A stretch of DNA of 64,000 nucleotides, from the NCBI GenBank assembly GCA_023241745.1, contig JALQCY010000004.1, positions 62,001-126,000 of the forward strand, given 5' to 3'. The notes beneath the pieces are model-generated. The model was not told the DNA's origin. It made no database searches and saw only the letters and a program-made list of their open reading frames with translations. Below are positions 59,880 to 64,000 of the stretch, one piece after another; the first letter of the stretch is position 1, and the number at the start of each line of letters is the position of its first letter. The position numbers and the translations under genes are program-made. This DNA comes from Isoptericola peretonis. Lineage in GTDB: Bacteria; Actinomycetota; Actinomycetes; Actinomycetales; Cellulomonadaceae.

Positions 59880-59930
59880 CCCGGCCGCGGGCTCGACCAC
59901 GGGGCGCCACGGGTGGCGGACAATGGTGCG

Positions 59931-60134
59931 GTGAGCGAATCCTCCGAGCCCGCGCGTCCGGCACCGAGCGCGACGCCGGACGCGGCCCCGCGCAGGCGGG
60001 CGCGTCGGCGCGTGGTGCGCCAGGGCACCGAACGGGAGAACGTGCTGGGGGAGACCGCCGACGACCGCGGCGGCCACGGCGACAACGACGACCGGCTGCG
60101 GGGCGACGTGCCGCCGCACTGGGGCCGCCGCTGA
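59931..60134 (+). CDS. Small conserved actinobacterial protein, 67 residues
   Basis: A 67-residue hydrophilic protein. After a Pro/Ala N-terminus comes a basic patch (PRRRARRRVVRQGTERE), then GHGDNDDRLRGDVPPHWGRR. The ending G-D-N-D-x-R-L-x-x-D-x-P-P-H-W recalls small proteins common in Micrococcales, with no known function. GTG 59931 is preceded at 6 nt by GACAAT, a -10-like hexamer, so it is probably leaderless and transcribed separately from the large gene ending 51 nt upstream. It was shorter than usual gene-calling limits but looks real. Confidence 0.7.
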   Translation: MSESSEPARPAPSATPDAAPRRRARRRVVRQGTERENVLGETADDRGGHGDNDDRLRGDVPPHWGRR

Positions 60135-60176
60135 CCCGCTCGCGGGTACGCGCGGCCGGCCGCGGCGGCCGTCCCG

Positions 60177-60608
60177 TCAGAGCTGCGGGCGGCCGGACTG
60201 GGCGGCGAGGAGGTCGCGGATCTCCTGCAGCAGCACCGTGTCCTGGGCCAGCGGCTCCGGCTCCTCCTCCTGGCCGCGGGCGCGACGCTCGGCGAGCTTG
60301 TTGAGGGGCATCACGATGGCGAAGTACAGGGCCGCCGCGACGATGAGGAAGTTGAGCACGGCGTCGAGGAAGCCGCCGACCGAGAGGACGGACGCCGGGA
60401 TGCCGTCGTGCTCGCCGCGCAGCCTGATGTCCCAGAGGTTCGTCAGGTCGGGCTTGCCGAAGATCGCCCCGATGATCGGGTTGAGGATGTTGTCGACCAT
60501 CGCCGTGACGACGGCGGTGAAGGCGCTGCCGATGATGAGGCCGACGGCGAGGTCGACGACGCTCCCCCGCATGATGAACGCCTTGAAGCCATCGAACATG
60601 GTCCGCAC
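60177..60608 (-). CDS. mscL: Large-conductance mechanosensitive channel
   Basis: A 143-residue osmotic safety valve. The N-terminus MFDGFKAFIMRGSVVDLAVG and the pore helix LAVGLIIGSAFTAVVTAMVD are diagnostic; the second helix is FLDAVLNFLIVAAALYFAIV; the C-terminal bundle is QDTVLLQEIRDLLAAQ. It acts as a pentamer in the membrane. GTG 60608 has GGGGGAGATCAC upstream; an in-frame ATG at 60599 is possible. The 102 bp upstream, up to the SAF gene, show no further element. Confidence 0.96.
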   Translation of the reverse strand: MRTMFDGFKAFIMRGSVVDLAVGLIIGSAFTAVVTAMVDNILNPIIGAIFGKPDLTNLWDIRLRGEHDGIPASVLSVGGFLDAVLNFLIVAAALYFAIVMPLNKLAERRARGQEEEPEPLAQDTVLLQEIRDLLAAQSGRPQL

Positions 60609-60710
60609 GTGATCTCCCCCTGTGGTGTGCGCCCGGACGGCGTCCGGACGGGCTGACGGTCGCCGATTCTCTCGGGGGAGGTCCCGGACTGCAACGACGG
60701 CGCCCGCGCG

Positions 60711-61496
60711 TCACCGGACCAGCACGGCACCGACGGTCCCCCCGCCCGAGGCGGCGGAGAGCGCGGGGGCCTCGTCCGGGGACACGGCCACGAGCGTGAC
60801 GTCGGTGCCGTCCGGGGCGCCTGCCGCGCCGCCCAGCAGGCCGCCGGGCCGCGCGTCCTCGCCGTCGGCCGCGGGACGGGGGAGCACCAGGGCGCGCCGC
60901 GCGAGGTACGCCTCGTCGGGGTCGTCGTCGCTCGCGCCGACGGTGGTTCCGACGGCCTCGCCCGTGACGACGAGGTCGACGCGGTCGCCGGGGCGCAGCC
61001 AGCCCGCGGCGGAGTCGTCGAGGCGGACCGGCACGACCACCGTGCCCTGCGGCGCCTGGGCGACGACCCCGCCGCCGGGCAGCAGCTCGGCGCGCAGGGG
61101 GAGCCCGGCCGGGAGCGCGGTCGCGGGCGCCCGGCCGACGAGGTCCTCCACGGCCGCGACGGTGCCCTCGGGGGCGAGGCCCGCGGCCACGGGGACGGTC
61201 GTGAGGTCCGCGACGGACACCGGCTCGCCGGCGGCCAGCGCCCGCACCGCGACGACCACGTCGACCGTGGGCGGTGGCGCCGGGCGCACGGCCTGGACGA
61301 CGGCCGCGACCGCGAGGCCGCAGCACACCGCGGCGAGCACGAACCGCCCCCGCCACAGCACCGCGCGCAGCCGCCGTGCCGCCCGCCGTCGCCCGTGCCC
61401 GCCCCTGTCGCGGCCGCCGCCGGGGTCGTGGGGGCGCGGCGAAATGGTGCTGTGGCGTCGGGCGGAGGGGCGGACGGGCGCGTCGGGCAGCGGCAT
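60711..61496 (-). CDS. SAF-domain protein (CpaB/RcpC-like)
   Basis: A 261-residue protein. A Pro/Arg-rich cytoplasmic N-terminus is followed by one membrane helix (VLAAVCCGLAVAAVVQAV, about residues 52-70), then a SAF domain (VDVVVAVRALAAGEPVSVAD, GRAPATALPAGLPLRAELL) and an RcpC-like beta domain (GTVVVPVRLDDSAAGWLRPG, DRVDLVVTG). CpaB/RcpC proteins belong to Flp-pilus assembly, but no other pilus gene is nearby, so a role in pili is not supported here. Probably extracellular-facing. Confidence 0.82.
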   Translation of the reverse strand: MPLPDAPVRPSARRHSTISPRPHDPGGGRDRGGHGRRRAARRLRAVLWRGRFVLAAVCCGLAVAAVVQAVRPAPPPTVDVVVAVRALAAGEPVSVADLTTVPVAAGLAPEGTVAAVEDLVGRAPATALPAGLPLRAELLPGGGVVAQAPQGTVVVPVRLDDSAAGWLRPGDRVDLVVTGEAVGTTVGASDDDPDEAYLARRALVLPRPAADGEDARPGGLLGGAAGAPDGTDVTLVAVSPDEAPALSAASGGGTVGAVLVR

Positions 61497-61625
61497 GGCG
61501 GCGACGCTAGGCCGCGGCGCCGGCCGGATGACGGGACCCGCGACGCCCTGTGGACGGCGAGGTGCTGGGGGCAGGCTCCAGACGCCGCGATGCCGCGGCG
61601 CCTTCGGGGGAGCGGCCCCGCGACG

Positions 61626-61973
61626 TCAGGAGGACGCGGCCTTCGAGGTGCTCGAGGACGTCGACGACCCACCGGAGGACGAGCCGCCCGACGAGCCGGA
61701 GGACGACGAGCCGGAGGAGGAGCTCGACGCGCCGGACGACTCCTTGCCCGACCCCGAACCCTTGCTCGACGCGGTGGAGGTGCTCGAGCTCGTCCCCGAG
61801 CGCGAGTCGGTGCGATAGAACCCCGAGCCCTTGAACGTCACGCCCACCGAGCCGTACTGCTTGTTCAGCCGTCCGCCGCACTCGGGGCAGACGGTCAGCG
61901 AGTCGTCGGTGAACGCCTGGTGGACGTCGAAGGTGTGGCCGCAGTCGGCACACCGGTACGCGTAGGTGGGCAC
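61626..61973 (-). CDS. FmdB-family zinc-ribbon protein with Ser/Gly-rich tail
   Basis: A 115-residue protein. Residues 1-50 are the FmdB zinc ribbon MPTYAYRCADCGHTFDVHQA with the second pair in VCPECGGRL, so Cys-x-x-Cys twice. It continues to GVTFKGSGFYRTDS, the family's conserved second block. The last 55 residues are nearly only Ser, Gly, Thr and Lys. FmdB relatives were named as regulators in formamidase loci, and the function is unproven. GTG 61973 follows GAGGAG by 5-6 nt. A CIRCE operator overlaps its promoter. Confidence 0.9.
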   Translation of the reverse strand: MPTYAYRCADCGHTFDVHQAFTDDSLTVCPECGGRLNKQYGSVGVTFKGSGFYRTDSRSGTSSSTSTASSKGSGSGKESSGASSSSSGSSSSGSSGGSSSGGSSTSSSTSKAASS

Positions 61974-62019
61974 GTGATCTCCTCGGGGCGGACGCCGGCC
62001 TCCCCGCGGGCGGGGGACG

Positions 62020-62051
62020 CTGGCACTCAGGTGATGCGAGTGCCAAGCATA
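62020..62051 (-). promoter_or_regulatory. CIRCE (HrcA) operator with -10 element of fmdB
   Basis: TGGCACTC-N9-GAGTGCCA (62021-62045): perfect 8-bp arms separated by exactly nine bases, matching CIRCE (TTAGCACTC-N9-GAGTGCTAA) in its GC-rich actinobacterial form. On the minus strand TATGCT (62046-62051) directly precedes it, so the site covers the fmdB transcription start, as in groES promoters. Confidence 0.8.
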
Positions 62052-62061
62052 CGCCGGACGG

Positions 62062-62067
62062 TAGTCT
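62062..62067 (+). promoter_or_regulatory. -10-like hexamer before penicillin acylase gene
   Basis: TAGTCT, 7 nt before GTG 62075; no ribosome site. Divergent from the CIRCE-controlled fmdB promoter, 16 bp away. Confidence 0.4.
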
Positions 62068-62074
62068 CGCCTGC

Positions 62075-64000
62075 GTGTCAGCGACCGCCAGCCCTGCAGC
62101 GCCCGGAAACCCGCCCGACCCCGAGCCCTCGTCGGACGTGACGGACACCGAGGAGACGCCGCCCCGGCAGGCCAGGCGCTCGCGGCTCCGCAGCGCCGTC
62201 GTCGGCGTCGCCGTCGTCGTCGTCCTGGCTCTCGTGGCCGGCACCGTCTTCACGGTCGTCACGCTGCGCCGCCCGCTGCCGAGCCACGACGGCTCGCAGC
62301 AGCTGCCAGGTCTGACCTCCGCGGTCGAGGTGCGCCGCGACGCGCAGGACGTGCCGCAGGTCTACGCCGACACGCCCGAGGACCTGTTCCGCGCTCAGGG
62401 CTACCTGCAGGCGCAGGACCGGTTCTTCGAGATGGACTACCGCCGCCACGTGACGGCGGGCCGGCTGGCGGAGCTCGTCGGCGAGGTCCCCGCCGCGATC
62501 GACGCGGACAAGGTCACCCGCACGTTCGGGTGGCGGCAGGTGGCCGAGCAGGAGTGGCACCTGATCTCCGACGAGTCGCGGGACTACCTCCAGGCGTACG
62601 CGCAGGGGGTCAACGCGTACCTCGAGGACCGCGACGCCGAGGAGCTCGGCGTCGAGTACACGGTGCTCGGCGCACGCGTGGAGGTCGACGAGCCGGAGCC
62701 CTGGGACCCGGTGGACTCGCTCGCCTGGCTCAAGGCGATGGCCTGGGACCTGCGCGGCAACTACGACAGCGAGCTCGACCGCGCCCTCGCGTACAGCACG
62801 CTCGGCGAGACCGACCTGGTCGACGAGCTCTTCCCCGCGTACGACGACAGCGGCAACCGCCCGGTGCTGCGCAACCAGGACCTGGCGAACAAACGTTCCG
62901 CCGACCGGGCGTCGGACCAGGCGGACGGCGAGGACGGCGACGCGGCCTCGGACGCGGAGCTGACGTCCGCGCTCACCGGAACCGTCACCGGCGACGGCGC
63001 GGCGACCGACGCGCTCGAGGCCGCGGTCGACTCCGCCCGGAGCGCGCTGGAGGCGGTCCCGGTGCTGGTGGGTCGCGGCGACGCGGCCGGCTCCAACTCG
63101 TGGGTCGTCTCGGGCGAGCACACGGCGTCGGGCGAGCCGATGCTCGCCAACGACCCCCACCTGGCGCTCTCGGCCCCCGGCATCTGGTCCCAGGTGGGCC
63201 TGCACTGCAACGAGGTGAGCGACGCGTGCCCGTTCGACGTCGCGGGCTTCTCGTTCGCCGGCTTCCCGGGCGTCGTCATCGGCCACAACGGCGACCTGGC
63301 GTGGGGCCTGACGAACATGGGTGCGGACGTCACCGACTTCGTCATCGAGCGGGTGCGCGGCGACACCTGGCTCAAGGACGCGGACTCGGAGGCGTGGGAG
63401 CAGCTGGAGACGCGCACCGAGACGATCCGGGTGGCGGGCGGGTCGCCCGTCGACCTCACGGTGCGGAGCACCGAGCACGGTCCGATCGTGTCGGACACGC
63501 TCGACGTCGGGGAGGTCGTGGGGTCGCCGACCGAGGCAGGCACGGAGTTCGGCGAGTACGCGGTGGCCCTGCAGTGGACGGCGCTCCAGCCGGGCCGTAC
63601 GGCGGACGCCGTCTTCGCCTTCGACACGGCGAAGGACGCCGAGGACATCCGTGCCGCGGCCGAGCTGTTCGAGGTGCCGGCCCAGAGCATCGTCTTCGCG
63701 ACCACCGACGGGCACATCGGCTACCAGGCGCCGGGGCGGATCCCGGTGCGGTCGAAGGTGAAGGGTCCGGTGCCGTCCGACGGCACCTGGCCGCGCCCCG
63801 GCTGGGACCCGCGCTACGACTGGAAGGGCTGGGTGGACGCGGACGACATGCCGCGCGCCCTCGACCCGGAGGAGGGCTTCGTCGTCGCCGCGAACCAGGC
63901 GGTGCTGCGCGACGGGTCGAAGCCGTACCTCGCGGACGACTGGGACTACGGCTACCGCTCCGAACGCATCCGCACACTGCTCTCCGAGCAGATCGCGGCG
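62075..64000 (+). CDS. Penicillin acylase family protein (Ntn hydrolase), 3' end cut by window
   Basis: 642 codons are visible with no stop. A 40-residue cytoplasmic N-terminus precedes a membrane anchor (VVGVAVVVVLALVAGTVFTV, about residues 46-65). The alpha-chain follows: VRRDAQDVPQVYADTPEDLF and QGYLQAQDRFFEMDYRRHV with RLAELVG. An acidic spacer (about residues 272-340) leads to the autocleavage site at AAGSNSWVVSGEHT, where the Ser of SNSW becomes the catalytic N-terminus. The beta-chain holds LANDPHLALSAPGIWSQVGL and WGLTNMGADVTD. It hydrolyses amides such as acyl-homoserine lactones or penicillins; the substrate is not predictable. GTG 62075 fits a leaderless start. Confidence 0.92.
   Translation, partial: MSATASPAAPGNPPDPEPSSDVTDTEETPPRQARRSRLRSAVVGVAVVVVLALVAGTVFTVVTLRRPLPSHDGSQQLPGLTSAVEVRRDAQDVPQVYADTPEDLFRAQGYLQAQDRFFEMDYRRHVTAGRLAELVGEVPAAIDADKVTRTFGWRQVAEQEWHLISDESRDYLQAYAQGVNAYLEDRDAEELGVEYTVLGARVEVDEPEPWDPVDSLAWLKAMAWDLRGNYDSELDRALAYSTLGETDLVDELFPAYDDSGNRPVLRNQDLANKRSADRASDQADGEDGDAASDAELTSALTGTVTGDGAATDALEAAVDSARSALEAVPVLVGRGDAAGSNSWVVSGEHTASGEPMLANDPHLALSAPGIWSQVGLHCNEVSDACPFDVAGFSFAGFPGVVIGHNGDLAWGLTNMGADVTDFVIERVRGDTWLKDADSEAWEQLETRTETIRVAGGSPVDLTVRSTEHGPIVSDTLDVGEVVGSPTEAGTEFGEYAVALQWTALQPGRTADAVFAFDTAKDAEDIRAAAELFEVPAQSIVFATTDGHIGYQAPGRIPVRSKVKGPVPSDGTWPRPGWDPRYDWKGWVDADDMPRALDPEEGFVVAANQAVLRDGSKPYLADDWDYGYRSERIRTLLSEQIAA

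Noticed and set aside
55746..60119. A 4.3-kb open frame on the minus strand, antisense to the helicase-like gene
   Set aside because: High GC keeps the opposite strand free of stops. The predicted protein is Arg/His/Gly-rich without any recognisable domain, while the plus strand carries clear family motifs.
60711..61496. SAF/RcpC-like gene as part of a Flp pilus locus
   Set aside because: No tad/cpa neighbours are present between mscL and fmdB.

Overview
The window is high-GC DNA (roughly 72-75% by eye) with dense, often overlapping genes. Many start with GTG, and many have a TANNNT hexamer 6-8 nt before the start codon. Together with LytR-CpsA-Psr proteins, a DtxR/IdeR repressor with all metal ligands, a DinB/DUF664 protein, c-di-AMP riboswitches in front of NlpC/P60 hydrolases, and xylan/pectin sugar genes, this points to a free-living actinobacterium of the order Micrococcales, probably near Cellulosimicrobium, Isoptericola or Cellulomonas. 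The genus is an inference. I see no phage, integrase, insertion sequence or CRISPR array.

Layout. (1) 1-14.6 kb is a cell-surface glycopolymer locus: a truncated hydrolase-like gene, a GT4 glycosyltransferase, a DUF6270 protein, UDP-GlcNAc 2-epimerase, a Wzt/TagH plus Wzm/TagG export ABC transporter, UDP-glucose dehydrogenase, two LytR-CpsA-Psr ligases, two more GT4 enzymes and a DUF4434 lipoprotein. Together they can make UDP-ManNAc and UDP-GlcA, assemble and export a chain, and attach it to peptidoglycan. (2) 14.6-28.3 kb is mixed housekeeping: an MFS exporter, an MHYT membrane sensor, serC, an IdeR-type repressor, a tandem duplication of riboswitch plus NlpC/P60 gene, a universal stress protein, a DUF559 nuclease-like gene bracketed by palindromes, a DrrAB-type ABC exporter and a serine hydrolase. 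(3) 27.5-31.8 kb holds a GntR/FCD regulator divergent from a four-gene ectoine-type uptake system (ehuBCDA), with a visible promoter and palindromic operator. (4) 31.9-41.4 kb carries a membrane protein, an aspartate aminotransferase, an SRPBCC/OsmC group, an ECF41 sigma factor with its NmrA-type partner, an NDH-2 oxidoreductase and thyA-folA. (5) 41.5-53.1 kb is a carbohydrate locus: LplB/LipO/LplC-type uptake genes, DUF624, GH28, then xylB, xylA and a divergent ROK repressor. (6) 53.2-64 kb has tRNA-Arg(CCT), a DinB protein, an MFS exporter, a 1481-residue DUF4011-helicase-nuclease-like protein, mscL, a SAF-domain protein, an fmdB gene under a CIRCE element, and a truncated penicillin acylase.

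Most notable signals: a dispersed family of long palindromes (five copies, two sequence subfamilies), two of which bracket the DUF559 gene; a giant DUF4011/SF1-helicase/Vsr-like protein whose Walker A, Walker B and nuclease residues all look replaced; a CIRCE operator in front of fmdB; an ECF41 unit with a matching promoter; the duplicated c-di-AMP riboswitch/NlpC unit; and two very short coupled leader ORFs ahead of membrane transport genes.
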